A DNA stretch of 51,483 bases from Bacteroidales bacterium (GCA_003552075.1 PUOJ01000035.1:1-51483), one strand, 5' to 3'; positions 24,985 to 35,650 are shown, numbered from the stretch's first letter. Numbers and translations are program-made. The notes: generated by a model not told the origin, from the sequence alone.

Positions 24985-26805
24985 TTATGAAAACATTTGC
25001 AGGCTGTGCAGCTTCTTGTAAATGCCATCCTTTTCAAGCAGCTCCTGGTGCGTGCCGGTTTCCACGATGCGACCTTCGTGCATCACACAGATCAGGTCTG
25101 CATGAATGATCGTAGACAATCGGTGGGCGATTACGATGGAAGTGCGGTTTTGCATGACGTTGAGCAGGGCTTCCTGTACCAGCTTTTCTGATTCGGTGTC
25201 GAGTGATGAGGTGGCTTCGTCGAGGATGAGGATGGGTGGATTCTTCAGCACGGCCCTGGCAATGCTGATTCGTTGCCGCTGCCCACCTGATAACTTCCCG
25301 CCACGGTCGCCCACGTTGGTGTGATACCCCAGGGGGCTTTCCATGATGAAATCGTGCGCGTTGGCAATCCTTGCCGCCCTGACAACCTCCTCTTCTGTGC
25401 TGTCTGTGGCCCCAAAGGCAATGTTGTTGTAAAAGGTGTCGTTGAAAAGGATGGGATCCTGGTTGACGTTTCCCATGAGCTGACGCAGGTCTTTGATGCG
25501 AATGTCTCTGATGGGAATTCCATCGATGCGGACCTCGCCTTCTTCCACATCATACAGTCTTGGGATCAAATCAACAAGTGTGGATTTGCCCGCTCCGGAC
25601 TGCCCGACCAATGCAACTTTTTGCCCTTTTTGTATGTGCAGGTTGATGTCTTTCAACACGTAGGCGTCTTCATACCGGAAAAACACCTTGTCAAACACAA
25701 TGTCTTGTGAAAAGCTGGACTTTGTTTTGGCGTCCATTGTGTCCCGAATGCTTACTTCCGCTTTCAGGACATGGTCTATGCGCTCTGCAGAGGCCATTCC
25801 TTTCTGGATGTTATACCATGCCTTGGAAAAGTTTTTGGAAGGTTGAATGATCTGGGAAAAGATGCCGAGGTAGCCGATGAAGGCCTCCGGCGGCAGCGTC
25901 GCGTTGCCGCTAATTACCATGGAGCCGCCAAATACCAGGATAAAGATGACCACGGTAGTGCCCAGGAATTCGCTGACTGGCGAGGCGAGATCCTGTCTGC
26001 GGTACAACTTATTCATGATGCGGGTGTATAGGTTGTTCAGGCTACGAAAGCGTTTCCGCATCTTATCCTCTGCATTGAATGCTTTCACGACCCGGAGGCC
26101 TGAAAGGGTTTCTTCCATGACAGAGAGGATAATGCCCAGCTTGCTTTGCCCTTTCAGCGCCGTAGGCTTGAGTGTGCGGGCAATGCGCCCGATAACAAAA
26201 CCTGCAATGGGCAGGAGGACCAGCACAAAGAGTGTAAGTGTGGGGCTCATCAACATAAGCCATGCCATATATACAATTACCGTGATCGGGTCACGGAAGG
26301 CGATGGAAAGTGATTGCACGATACCAATTTCGATCTGATGCACGTCGTTGGTCATGCGCGAGATGATGTCGCCCTTGCGCCCCTGTGAATAGTAGGCCAG
26401 CGGCAGATCCAGCGTTTTCTGATAGATGTCGTTGCGGATATCTCTGACCACGCCATTGCGCACAGGGGCAAGGTGGTAGAGCGCAAGGTAACGGAACCCG
26501 TTTTTCAGCAAGCTGGTGATGACTACGATCACACTGATGAAAATCAGCGAAGCCATTTCCCCATATTGTGTGGTCAACATGTTCATGTAGTAGTAGAAGT
26601 TGTTGATCAGCACCTCAAAGTCAAGCTGCATGGGCAGCAATTCATAGGTGCTGTGATGCGAGCGGAAAAGCAAGCCCACAAAGGGAATGACCATGTTCAG
26701 GCTGAACAGGCCAAAGATGACAGAAAGCAGGTTGAACAGCACATTTAATGCCAGCCTTGTCCAATAAGGAATAATGTAATGTGTGATCTTTTTAAAGTTC
26801 TTCAT
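24985..26805 (-). CDS. ABC transporter, fused permease and ATPase (MsbA-like lipid/drug exporter)
   Basis: A 606-residue half-transporter: an N-terminal ABC type-1 exporter domain with six membrane helices (~15-320) fused to a C-terminal ATPase (~360-605). The nucleotide-binding motifs are intact: Walker A GQSGAGKST, Q-loop in NVNQDPILF, signature LSGGQRQR, Walker B ILILDEATSSLD and the H-loop VIAHRLST. Coupling helices SYYSQGRKGDIISRMTNDV are typical. MsbA-type members flip lipid A or phospholipids; a multidrug role is equally possible. It lies 74 nt after purB and 92 nt before the DUF5606 gene. Confidence 0.9.
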   Translation of the reverse strand: MKNFKKITHYIIPYWTRLALNVLFNLLSVIFGLFSLNMVIPFVGLLFRSHHSTYELLPMQLDFEVLINNFYYYMNMLTTQYGEMASLIFISVIVVITSLLKNGFRYLALYHLAPVRNGVVRDIRNDIYQKTLDLPLAYYSQGRKGDIISRMTNDVHQIEIGIVQSLSIAFRDPITVIVYMAWLMLMSPTLTLFVLVLLPIAGFVIGRIARTLKPTALKGQSKLGIILSVMEETLSGLRVVKAFNAEDKMRKRFRSLNNLYTRIMNKLYRRQDLASPVSEFLGTTVVIFILVFGGSMVISGNATLPPEAFIGYLGIFSQIIQPSKNFSKAWYNIQKGMASAERIDHVLKAEVSIRDTMDAKTKSSFSQDIVFDKVFFRYEDAYVLKDINLHIQKGQKVALVGQSGAGKSTLVDLIPRLYDVEEGEVRIDGIPIRDIRIKDLRQLMGNVNQDPILFNDTFYNNIAFGATDSTEEEVVRAARIANAHDFIMESPLGYHTNVGDRGGKLSGGQRQRISIARAVLKNPPILILDEATSSLDTESEKLVQEALLNVMQNRTSIVIAHRLSTIIHADLICVMHEGRIVETGTHQELLEKDGIYKKLHSLQMFS

Positions 26806-26879
26806 TCCCTTGGTTTTCTATCTGTTCAGTAGCTGCTGTCTGCCTTTTTTCGTTTTATTAAGCAGGAAGGGCCGGTGCC

Positions 26880-28223
26880 TTAATACTTCTTCCGTGGGAG
26901 GATTCCGGTATAATTAAATGGGGTAAGCGCTTTGATCCTGGCTTTTTCTTTCTCCGGGATATCCAGCCCATCCACGAATTTGTGGAGGTCTTGCATGGTG
27001 ATGGCCTCTTCTTTCCTGGTCAGTTCTTTCAGTATTTCGTAGGGGTTTGGATGACCGATGCTTCGCAGGATGCTTTGTATGCCCTCAGCGATGACGACCA
27101 TATGCTGTTCAAGGTCCCTGTTGAGTTGTTCCTGGTTCAGGGAGATCTTGCTGAGGCCTTTCATGGTAGCCTTGAGGGCGATCAGCAGATGGCCGACGGG
27201 GACACCGATATTCCTGAGGACGGTGGAGTCGCTCAAATCACGCTGCAGGCGACTAATGGGCAGCTTAGCAGCGAGGTGCTCAAAAAGCGCGACGGCGATC
27301 CCGGCATTTCCTTCGGCATTTTCAAAATCAATGGGATTGACCTTGTGGGGCATCGCTGAAGATCCGACTTCACCCTTTTTGATTTTCTGCTTAAAATAAT
27401 CCATGGAGATGTATGCCCAGCAATCCCTGTCCAGGTCTATCAGGATGGTACTGATGCGCTTCAGGCAATCAAAGATGGCTGCAAGGCGGTCGTAGTGGTC
27501 TATCTGTGTGGTGGTTTGCGATCGGATCAGTCCCATCTCCGACAGCAGCTTATCGGCAAATGCAGGCCAGTCGACATCCGGGAAGGCCACATGGTGCGCA
27601 TTGAAATTTCCCGTTGCGCCACCAAACTTTCCTGGAAAAGGTAAGGATTTGAGTTCCTCATGCTGGTTGGCCAGCCTTTCCCTGAACACCAAAAGCTCTT
27701 TGCCCAGGCTGGTGGGCGAAGCCGGTTGCCCGTGTGTGCGTGCCAGCATCGGAATGTCCATCCACGCTTCAGCCAATGCATCCAGACTGGCAATCAGCGC
27801 ATCAATTTGTGGGTTCACCACCTCTTCCAGGGCTTCCTTCAGTGAGCATGGTACAGCCGTGTTGTTAATGTCCTGTGAGGTAAGTCCGAAGTGTACCCAT
27901 TCCCTGTAATCTTCCAGCCCCAGCGCATCAAAACGTTCCTTGATCAGATACTCTACCGCCTTGATGTCATGGTTGCATTCATTTTCAATCGCTTTGACCC
28001 TTTGGGCATCATCATGAGAAAAGCCGGTGGCAATGTCCAGGATCTTTTCTTTATCCTGATCCCCCAGGTCTCTGAGTTGCGGGATAACGCGCGCCAGGGC
28101 CAGCAGGTACCTGACCTCCACCATCACCCTGAAGGATATAAGGCCCTCCTCTGAAAAGTATTTTCGCAGTGGTGCTGTTTGTTGCTGATAGCGCCCGTCG
28201 ACCGGACTGATTTGTTGAAGCAT
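26880..28223 (-). CDS. purB: Adenylosuccinate lyase
   Basis: A ~447-residue fumarase/aspartase-superfamily enzyme acting twice in purine synthesis: SAICAR to AICAR, and adenylosuccinate to AMP, each releasing fumarate. ISPVDGRYQQQTAPLRKYFSE is the bacterial purB start, THGQPASPTSLGKE carries the catalytic His, and the flexible signature loop is GSSAMPHKVNPIDFENAEGN. The ORF track runs to 28382, through the yidC end in another frame, and its first 50 residues are lysine/arginine-rich shadow; ATG 28223 (MLQQISPVDGRY) or 28229 is correct. It starts 28 nt after yidC. Confidence 0.95.
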   Translation of the reverse strand: MLQQISPVDGRYQQQTAPLRKYFSEEGLISFRVMVEVRYLLALARVIPQLRDLGDQDKEKILDIATGFSHDDAQRVKAIENECNHDIKAVEYLIKERFDALGLEDYREWVHFGLTSQDINNTAVPCSLKEALEEVVNPQIDALIASLDALAEAWMDIPMLARTHGQPASPTSLGKELLVFRERLANQHEELKSLPFPGKFGGATGNFNAHHVAFPDVDWPAFADKLLSEMGLIRSQTTTQIDHYDRLAAIFDCLKRISTILIDLDRDCWAYISMDYFKQKIKKGEVGSSAMPHKVNPIDFENAEGNAGIAVALFEHLAAKLPISRLQRDLSDSTVLRNIGVPVGHLLIALKATMKGLSKISLNQEQLNRDLEQHMVVIAEGIQSILRSIGHPNPYEILKELTRKEEAITMQDLHKFVDGLDIPEKEKARIKALTPFNYTGILPRKKY

Positions 28224-28251
28224 GTGCATGGCTGTTCTCTTTGGTGCCTGC

Positions 28252-30186
28252 TTACCTCTTCTTGCGTTTCTTTTGTGCTTCTTGTTGCTTGGCCAGCTCT
28301 TCCATGCGCTGCTGCCACTTGGACTTTTTGACCGGTTTCTTTTTGTTGGCCTCAATTTTGGCATGAAGCGCATCTTCATCAATCACCTTTTTAAACAGGA
28401 ACATTTGCGCAAAGGTGATCACATTGGCCAGGAAATAGTAATAGCTGAGGCCGGAAGCGAAGCTGTTGAAGATCGCGAGCAGCATCACGGGCATAAAGTA
28501 CATCATGGTCTTCATGCCGGGCATCTGGCTGCTGGAACTCATCATCTGGGAGTTCATCTTTGTATAGATGATCATGGATCCGGCCATCAGCAGCGTAAAC
28601 AGGCTTACATGGTCGCCATAAAACGGAATGGTGAAGGGCAGGTCAACGATGGAATCATAAGATGACAGGTCATCGGCCCACAGGAATCCTTCCTGTCTCA
28701 GCTCAATGGAAGCGGGGAAAAAGCGGAAGAGGGAGATCAGGATGGGCAGCTGCAACAACATGGGAACACATCCTGCCATGGGGTTCACGCCTGCCTTTTT
28801 ATATAGTGCCATGGTAGCCTGCTGCTTTTTCATGGCATCTTCCTTATTGGGAAACTTCTTGTTGAGCTCTTCGATCTCAGGTTTCAGCAATCGCATCTTG
28901 GCCTGTGACATATAAGTCTTGTAGGCGATAGGCAGCAATACGATCTTAAGAAGGATGGTGAGGATCAGGATGACGATCCCGTAATTCAGGTTAAAACCAT
29001 CCAGGAAGTTGAAGACGGGAATGACCAGGATGCGGTTAATCCACGAGGTCAGGAAAAAGCCCCAGCCTAACGGGATCTGTCTTTCAAGCTGAAGGTCATA
29101 TTGTGTCAGGTTGCGGTAGCTGTTGGGACCAAGATACCATTTCATGTGGTAGATGTTATCCTGTCGTGCGCTGAAAGGCAGTACGATGGAGGCCGTGACC
29201 TCTTTCAGGTAGTCTTCTTCGTCTTCATCAAGCGCCGTACTGGAAACATCTGCTTCGGCAAAGCCTTCTTCGGAGATAAGTGTGGAGGAGAAAAACTGTT
29301 GTTTAAAGGATATCCACCTGATTCGTGTGCGCAGGCGCTCCGACCCGTCACGCGTTGGCCTGATCCTCGACACGTCATCGTTGGCATATTTGTAATAGAC
29401 TGTGCTGTTATTCTGCTCATTGTCCCTGTTGCGCTCACTCCTTGGCAGCTTCGTGCGCCAATCCAGGTTGAGGAAGGTCATGGACCTGTTGATTGCGGCA
29501 TCCGTACCAATGAAGCGTACATCGAAATCGAGCATGTAGTCCTCTCCGCGTAGCACGTAAACAAACTCAATATAACTGGGGCGCTCTTCGGTATGCTGGT
29601 TGGTGTAAGCACGCATGCTGAAGCGCTGTTCTTCCTCTCCGCTGATCTGTACCTTTTCGTGATCAGCCAGTGGCTGGTTGTTCAGGTAAGGGGAGAAATA
29701 CAGGTTTTCGGTCGACACATTCCTGTCGTCAGAGAAAAAGTGCATGGTGAAGCGGTCCTCATCCAGGCCCTTGAAAAGCATGAGCGGCTCCTGGTCCCAT
29801 GTCCTGTAATCTTTGAGCTCGGCGGAATGGATATGACCTCCGCGCGCACTGATGATCAGTCGCAGCACTTCGCTTTCCACCGTATAGTAAGCTTCCTCGC
29901 CAATGGCTGTAGCGGAAAAGTGTCCCATGCGTTCTCGCAGGCGTTCCTCTTCCAGTGCTTCCTGCAGTTCAGGGTCTTCTGTTACGATTTCAGGCTCCGG
30001 AATGGTGTCCTCGGCCAGTGCCACCTCTTCTTTGGCTTTTTCGGCCTCGATGGCTTCGATTTGTTCACGTTCGGCTTCCAACCTCCTGCGTTCAGCCAGT
30101 TCTTCCTCACTGGGAGCCATCCACAGGCTGTATCCGATGATAACAACGGCGATCAGGATAAGCCCAATGATGTTGTCTCTGTTCAT
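28252..30186 (-). CDS. yidC: Membrane protein insertase YidC
   Basis: A 644-residue insertase that places membrane proteins into the inner membrane, alone or with SecYEG. TM1 (NIIGLILIAVVIIGYSLWM) is followed by a charged, glutamate-rich coil (~25-75), then the large periplasmic beta-supersandwich (~85-350). The conserved five-helix core starts at GWGFFLTSWINRILVIPVFNFLDGFNLNYGIVILILTILLKI, the cytoplasmic helix MSQAKMRLLKPEIEELNKKF follows, and VPMLLQLPILISLFRFFPASIELRQEGFLWADDLS is diagnostic. The tail is basic (AQKKRKKR), as expected for ribosome contact. purB lies 28 nt downstream and pyrG 172 nt upstream. Confidence 0.96.
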   Translation of the reverse strand: MNRDNIIGLILIAVVIIGYSLWMAPSEEELAERRRLEAEREQIEAIEAEKAKEEVALAEDTIPEPEIVTEDPELQEALEEERLRERMGHFSATAIGEEAYYTVESEVLRLIISARGGHIHSAELKDYRTWDQEPLMLFKGLDEDRFTMHFFSDDRNVSTENLYFSPYLNNQPLADHEKVQISGEEEQRFSMRAYTNQHTEERPSYIEFVYVLRGEDYMLDFDVRFIGTDAAINRSMTFLNLDWRTKLPRSERNRDNEQNNSTVYYKYANDDVSRIRPTRDGSERLRTRIRWISFKQQFFSSTLISEEGFAEADVSSTALDEDEEDYLKEVTASIVLPFSARQDNIYHMKWYLGPNSYRNLTQYDLQLERQIPLGWGFFLTSWINRILVIPVFNFLDGFNLNYGIVILILTILLKIVLLPIAYKTYMSQAKMRLLKPEIEELNKKFPNKEDAMKKQQATMALYKKAGVNPMAGCVPMLLQLPILISLFRFFPASIELRQEGFLWADDLSSYDSIVDLPFTIPFYGDHVSLFTLLMAGSMIIYTKMNSQMMSSSSQMPGMKTMMYFMPVMLLAIFNSFASGLSYYYFLANVITFAQMFLFKKVIDEDALHAKIEANKKKPVKKSKWQQRMEELAKQQEAQKKRKKR

Positions 30187-30214
30187 ATATCAAAATGTTT
30201 TACCGGAACAACAG

Positions 30215-30295
30215 CCCTGTCAGGGACAGTCGTCATGGTATCCGGAATTGCCTGCAAGGCAACTTGCCTGATGTTTTTTTGCCTTTGGCAAAGGC
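30215..30295 (-). promoter_or_regulatory. Structured leader of yidC (three hairpins)
   Basis: Between the likely -7 box and the yidC ATG there are three stem-loops: GCCTTT-ggc-AAAGGC (30281-30295), GCAAG-gcaa-CTTGC (30254-30267) and CCCT-gtc-AGGG (30215-30225). On the transcribed strand the first is followed by A's, not U's, so it is not a pyrG terminator. Confidence 0.35.
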
Positions 30296-30309
30296 GGTTT
30301 TTTCGAGTG

Positions 30310-30317
30310 CAAAGATA
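30310..30317 (-). promoter_or_regulatory. Candidate yidC -7 element (TATCTTTG)
   Basis: Exact TAnnTTTG on the minus strand, 123 nt before yidC. No strong -33 TTTG is seen. The implied leader is long and contains three hairpins. Confidence 0.4.
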
Positions 30318-30358
30318 AGCGAAATGATCGAACTGGAGATGGCGGTAAGCTGCAGAAA

Positions 30359-32014
<1,656 letters not shown>

Positions 32015-32091
32015 TCAATTATGGTGCATGCGGATTGTGGTTTATCTGAACTCCTGTGCACTGATGTCGTCTCCTGGCTGGCATCCCCCTT

Positions 32092-32694
32092 TTACTTATC
32101 GTCATCCCGGTCGGACTGCCCCTGGCGGGATCTGCTCTCCTCGCTCCTGGTTTGCACAGTCTTTCTTTTTTCAACCACCTCGTCCCCGCCTTGCTGCACT
32201 TTCTCTTCGTAAACGATATCTGCTACTTCGCTCTTTTCTTCGTCGTCAGGAAATCCGCAGCCGCCACCACGCTTGATCAAATAGTAACCACCTGCAAGGG
32301 CAAGCATAATCGCGCCGATACCAATAAAGTCCATGCCCGTATGGTACTCAATGTCCATCACGATCACTTTTCGTGCGATGGCGATAATGGCGACCAACAT
32401 CACCACCTCCACGTGGATGACGTGTTTCCGGAAATAGACCTTGATGGTGTCCAGGAGCTCGATGCCGATGACAACAAGAAGGACTACACCAAAAACGTTC
32501 ATCAGGTTATCCAGGTTGATTACAAGGTGTTCGTCGTTGCTGTTGTATACAGAACTACCAAGAACCCACGCAAGTTCAATAGTGGCCAGCACCAGCAACA
32601 ACGACATTAGAATCACCAATACCTTGATAATGCTTCGCTCAACGAAGCGGATAAACTTTTTCAGAATAGGGGGCGTGTGGTCAGTGTGTGGCAT
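32092..32694 (-). CDS. PsiE-family (phosphate-starvation-inducible) membrane protein
   Basis: A ~200-residue inner-membrane protein with four hydrophobic segments: FVERSIIKVLVILMSLLLVLATIELAWVL, LMNVFGVVLLVVIGIELLDTI, HVIHVEVVMLVAIIAIARKVIVMD and GIGAIMLALAGGYYLI. The ELLDTIKVYFRKHVIHVEVVMLVAIIAIARKVI core matches the PsiE family, named for a phosphate-starvation-induced E. coli gene of unknown biochemical role. A charged cytoplasmic tail rich in E, K, R and Q follows (EKVQQGGDEVVEKRKTV to DRDDDK). The ORF track starts at 32787; ATG 32694 (MPHTDHTPPILKKFIRF) is preferred because the extra N-terminus is A+T-rich upstream sequence. It is 119 nt upstream of pyrG. Confidence 0.78.
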   Translation of the reverse strand: MPHTDHTPPILKKFIRFVERSIIKVLVILMSLLLVLATIELAWVLGSSVYNSNDEHLVINLDNLMNVFGVVLLVVIGIELLDTIKVYFRKHVIHVEVVMLVAIIAIARKVIVMDIEYHTGMDFIGIGAIMLALAGGYYLIKRGGGCGFPDDEEKSEVADIVYEEKVQQGGDEVVEKRKTVQTRSEESRSRQGQSDRDDDK

Positions 32695-32906
32695 AATGAT
32701 GGTTATTTTAATACTTTCACTTGCAATTTTGCAGAAGGACTTGCAAAAATACAAAATCTTCGTATTGCTTAAAAAATACTTAGCCATTAACCCGCATGAA
32801 CATTACAGGTTCACTGTAAGCAGGGCAAAAAAGATTTCAGGAGGTGCTGGCGCAATGGCACATGTTTTTTTGCGCAGGATGAGACTTGAATGAAGGAAGG
32901 AGGGCG

Positions 32907-32942
32907 AAAAAAAAAGGCCGGCATTGAAAAAGTGCCGACCTT
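32907..32942 (-). terminator. Intrinsic terminator of the small secreted protein gene
   Basis: Minus strand: AAGGTCGGCA and TGCCGGCCTT pair over 10 positions with one mismatch around a 9-nt loop (32924-32932), followed by nine U (plus-strand A run 32907-32915). It lies 58 nt after the stop codon of the 95-residue secreted protein. Confidence 0.82.
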
Positions 32943-33000
32943 CAGCTACTTAAACCAAGGAGTATAGCGCGCTATGCGTTACCGCCTGCGAAATTGCATT

Positions 33001-33288
33001 TTAATTTATGTAAAATGGCAATTCTTCTTCACATTCAGGCTTTTGCAAGCTTCTTACCAATGCCTGGAATGTTTCATGATCCTGCGGATTGACTTGCTCG
33101 TGGTAAATGATGGCACGAAGGACATCCGGGATATCTTCATTGCTTACTTGCTCCTCGTAGGCTTCCATTTGCAGGGTTTTGCCATCGGGAGTTTCAAAAA
33201 CCAATGTGTTTGCACCATACATGCCATCACCGGCTGCCATGGCGCCTGCAGTAAATAAGAGCAATACGGAAAAAATAAGTGTTTTCAT
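33001..33288 (-). CDS. Small secreted protein of unknown function
   Basis: A 95-residue protein with a clear signal peptide (MKTLIFSVLLLFTAGAMAAGD). The mature ~75 residues are acidic: YGANTLVFETPDGKTLQMEAYEEQVSNEDIPDVLRAIIYHEQ and then QALVRSLQKPECEEELPFYIN, with a single cysteine near the end. I do not recognise a family. The ORF track starts at 33315, but ATG 33288 gives a proper signal peptide. A strong terminator follows and the upstream DNA is A+T-rich, so it is probably a single-gene transcript. It may be periplasmic or anchored by partners; no lipobox is present. Confidence 0.7.
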   Translation of the reverse strand: MKTLIFSVLLLFTAGAMAAGDGMYGANTLVFETPDGKTLQMEAYEEQVSNEDIPDVLRAIIYHEQVNPQDHETFQALVRSLQKPECEEELPFYIN

Positions 33289-33591
33289 TGTACTAAGTTT
33301 TTTGAGGTTATACATAATGTTTTGTTGCTTTCGATTATGAATGCGCTTATCTTTTGAAGCATTCTATTATATATACAACTAACTGCCCAATATTGTTCAA
33401 GAATATTTCAAAAAAATTAAACAAAATATATTTAATTGCAGTCATTGTGCCTGGTTCAGATAAACACATTAAAGCCTAACAAAGATTGATGCGGTTTGTT
33501 CAAGGAGGTAACAGGCCTTCTTTCATAAATTATCTAACTTTGCTGAAAATTGGAAAACCGGGTATTATCCAGTTTTTTATACTGCAATGAT
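33289..33591. other. A+T-rich divergent promoter region
   Basis: About 300 bases without a gene between the small secreted protein and the MFS gene. It is markedly A+T-rich around 33360-33440. The MFS side holds TAACTTTG (33535-33542), while I saw no clear box for the minus-strand gene. Confidence 0.55.
33535..33542 (+). promoter_or_regulatory. Candidate -7 element (TAACTTTG) for the MFS gene
   Basis: Exact TAnnTTTG, 49 nt before the MFS ATG at 33592. The TTG start at 33550 in the ORF track would lie at about the transcription start, which supports the later ATG. Confidence 0.45.
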
Positions 33592-34773
33592 ATGAAGCCT
33601 TATGAAGGATTGCGACGATCGACGCTATTGCTGGGTAGCACGTTGACGGTGATGGCTGGTGCGATCATTGCACCTGCTTTGCCGGAGATCAGCCGGGCAT
33701 TTGATCACCTGGCTGACCCTGAGCTGATGAGCAAGCTGATCCTCACCCTGCCTGCTTTGTTTATTGCATTGCTGGCACCTGTTGCGGGCTATTTTGTTGA
33801 TTGGTCAGGCCGGAAAAAGGTGTTGCTGTTTTCCTTGCTGCTTTATGCCCTGGCGGGTACGACGGGCGCATATCTTTCCAATATATATTTCATCCTTGTG
33901 GGCCGTGCCCTTTTAGGTATATCGGTAGGTGCACTGATGACCAGTATCATAACCCTTATCGGGGATTATTTTGAAGGCCCTCAACGCAGTGCATTCATGG
34001 GCTACCAGGCAGCATTTGCTTCGACAGGGGGACTGATCTTCATTTCCACCGGAGGTTTTCTGGCTGACTTGCACTGGCGATTCCCTTTTCTTATCTACTC
34101 GGTATCTCTCGTGATCCTGGTCATGGCGATGGTTTCGGTCTATGAACCCAGGCGGACTCAACCAGCGGGTGGAGTCAGGCTGATCAGCCTTGATTTGCTC
34201 AGGAGGATTCCTGCGCAGGCATTGTGGGTATATGTCATTGCTTTCTTTTCTTTTGCCGTTTTTTATATGATTCCGGTGCAGCTTCCATTCATGCTTAGCT
34301 CCCTTCCTGATGTCAGCAACACCCAGGTAGGCATAGCCATCGCATTCATGAACATCACCGCCATCATCATGGCCTTCAGCTATCCGTTTGTCAAAAAGAG
34401 GCTGGATTTTCCTTATATCATGGGGCTGGTTTACATACTTGTAGCCTGTGGTTATGCCATTATCAGCATCAGTGAATCATACTGGATGATGGTGGCGGGG
34501 ATCCTTACAGGGGGTTTGGGGTTTGGCATGCAGATGGCCAACATCAACCTCTGGCTGGTTAACCTTGCACCGGCAGAGATCAGGGGCACCCTTGTCGGCT
34601 ATCTAAACACCTGCATCTTTTTCGGTATGTTCATGTCACCGGTCTTGCTGCAGCCTTTGGTGGGACTAACCGATTTACATGCCAGTTTTTCCCTGGTAGC
34701 GATCTTGCTGGTGCTACTTGCCTTCATACTGATGTATTCAGGGAAACGGGGTTATTGGAGGAGTGCGGAATAA
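33592..34773 (+). CDS. Major facilitator superfamily transporter (drug:H+ antiporter-like)
   Basis: A 393-residue inner-membrane protein with 12 hydrophobic segments. Motif A between helices 2 and 3 is GYFVDWSGRKKVLLFSLLLYALAGT, and FILVGRALLGISVGALMTSIITLIGDYFEGPQR gives the helix 4-5 region typical of DHA-type exporters. GGLGFGMQMANINLWLVNLAPAEIRGTLVGYLNT in the second half matches the family's helix 10 region. The substrate is unknown: a drug, metabolite or sugar. The ORF track opens with TTG 33550; ATG 33592 (MKPYEGLRRSTLLLG) is better and follows the promoter box. It is monocistronic, convergent with rpe. Confidence 0.85.
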   Translation: MKPYEGLRRSTLLLGSTLTVMAGAIIAPALPEISRAFDHLADPELMSKLILTLPALFIALLAPVAGYFVDWSGRKKVLLFSLLLYALAGTTGAYLSNIYFILVGRALLGISVGALMTSIITLIGDYFEGPQRSAFMGYQAAFASTGGLIFISTGGFLADLHWRFPFLIYSVSLVILVMAMVSVYEPRRTQPAGGVRLISLDLLRRIPAQALWVYVIAFFSFAVFYMIPVQLPFMLSSLPDVSNTQVGIAIAFMNITAIIMAFSYPFVKKRLDFPYIMGLVYILVACGYAIISISESYWMMVAGILTGGLGFGMQMANINLWLVNLAPAEIRGTLVGYLNTCIFFGMFMSPVLLQPLVGLTDLHASFSLVAILLVLLAFILMYSGKRGYWRSAE

Positions 34774-34996
34774 CACGACACCAATGCTTATAAGTCAACT
34801 GGAAGGGGCAGGCTGGAATTGGACTCAGCGCAAGAGGGCATTCATTGAGGGGTGGCTTCGGCTATCCGGGCGCCTGAATGATGCACAAAGCATTTCACTG
34901 CATTGAACTCCTTTTGTGCTCAGCCAATAAGGTTTCACGAGGTGCAGGCATGTATGATGTCGGGATGGCTTCTTTTATCTGGGATGGTGTGCTCTT

Positions 34997-35650
34997 TCAG
35001 GTTGGTTTTTTCAGGGTCGAAATGGTTTTTTCAGGGTCGTCTGACTTAAAGACGGCGCTGCCGGCCACCAGGATATCTGCACCTGCATGCACCAGCCGGG
35101 CTGCATTGCTGGTATCCACTCCACCATCCACTTCGATCAGCAATTCCGGATTGCGTTCTTTACGCATCTTATTCAGCTTGGCGATGCGTCCGAATGCATT
35201 GTTAATGAAATGCTGGCCTCCAAAACCGGGGTTAACCGACATCAACAGCACGAAATCTACATCTGGCAATATGTCCTGCAAAAGATCTACAGGGTTGTGC
35301 GGGTTGACTACCACGCCAGGTTTCATTCCCAGCTTTCTGATCTGCTGAATGGTACGGTGGAGGTGCTGGCAGGTTTCATAATGCACGCTGAGCCAGTCGG
35401 CCCCGGCTTCTTTAAAATCCTGGAGATACTTATCGGGCTCGCTGATCATTAGGTGCACGTCCAACGGCTTTTCAGCCACCGACTTGATCTGTTTGATAAT
35501 GGAGAAGCCAAAGGAGATGTTGGGCACGAAATGACCATCCATGACGTCCACGTGAAACATGTCTGCCTGGCTCCGGTTGACCATCTGTATATCCTTTTCC
35601 AGTTGAAGGAAGTTGGCAGACAGGAGGGAGGGCGCTACGAGGTGTTGCAT
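34997..35650 (-). CDS. rpe: Ribulose-phosphate 3-epimerase
   Basis: A 217-residue TIM-barrel enzyme interconverting ribulose 5-phosphate and xylulose 5-phosphate in the pentose phosphate pathway. Visible landmarks are APSLLSANF, FHVDVMDGHFVPNISFG, VHLMISEPDKY, the LLMSVNPGFGGQHF loop with metal and phosphate contacts, IEVDGGVDTSNAARLVHAGADILVAGSAVF. The last codons carry a 20-bp tandem duplication, so the C-terminus reads DDPEKTISTLKKPT from a repeated DNA unit in two frames. It follows the second sigma gene by 35 nt and is probably co-transcribed with it. Confidence 0.94.
   Translation of the reverse strand: MQHLVAPSLLSANFLQLEKDIQMVNRSQADMFHVDVMDGHFVPNISFGFSIIKQIKSVAEKPLDVHLMISEPDKYLQDFKEAGADWLSVHYETCQHLHRTIQQIRKLGMKPGVVVNPHNPVDLLQDILPDVDFVLLMSVNPGFGGQHFINNAFGRIAKLNKMRKERNPELLIEVDGGVDTSNAARLVHAGADILVAGSAVFKSDDPEKTISTLKKPT
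35003..35039. repeat. Tandem duplication of a 17-bp unit at the end of rpe
   Basis: TGGTTTTTTCAGGGTCG occurs at 35003-35019 and again at 35023-35039, a 20-bp period. Because 20 is not a multiple of three, the two copies are read in different frames at the rpe C-terminus. Confidence 0.9.

Noticed and set aside
29593-30318. 241-aa plus-strand ORF opposite yidC
   Set aside because: Long only because of codon bias on the opposite strand; overlaps yidC completely.
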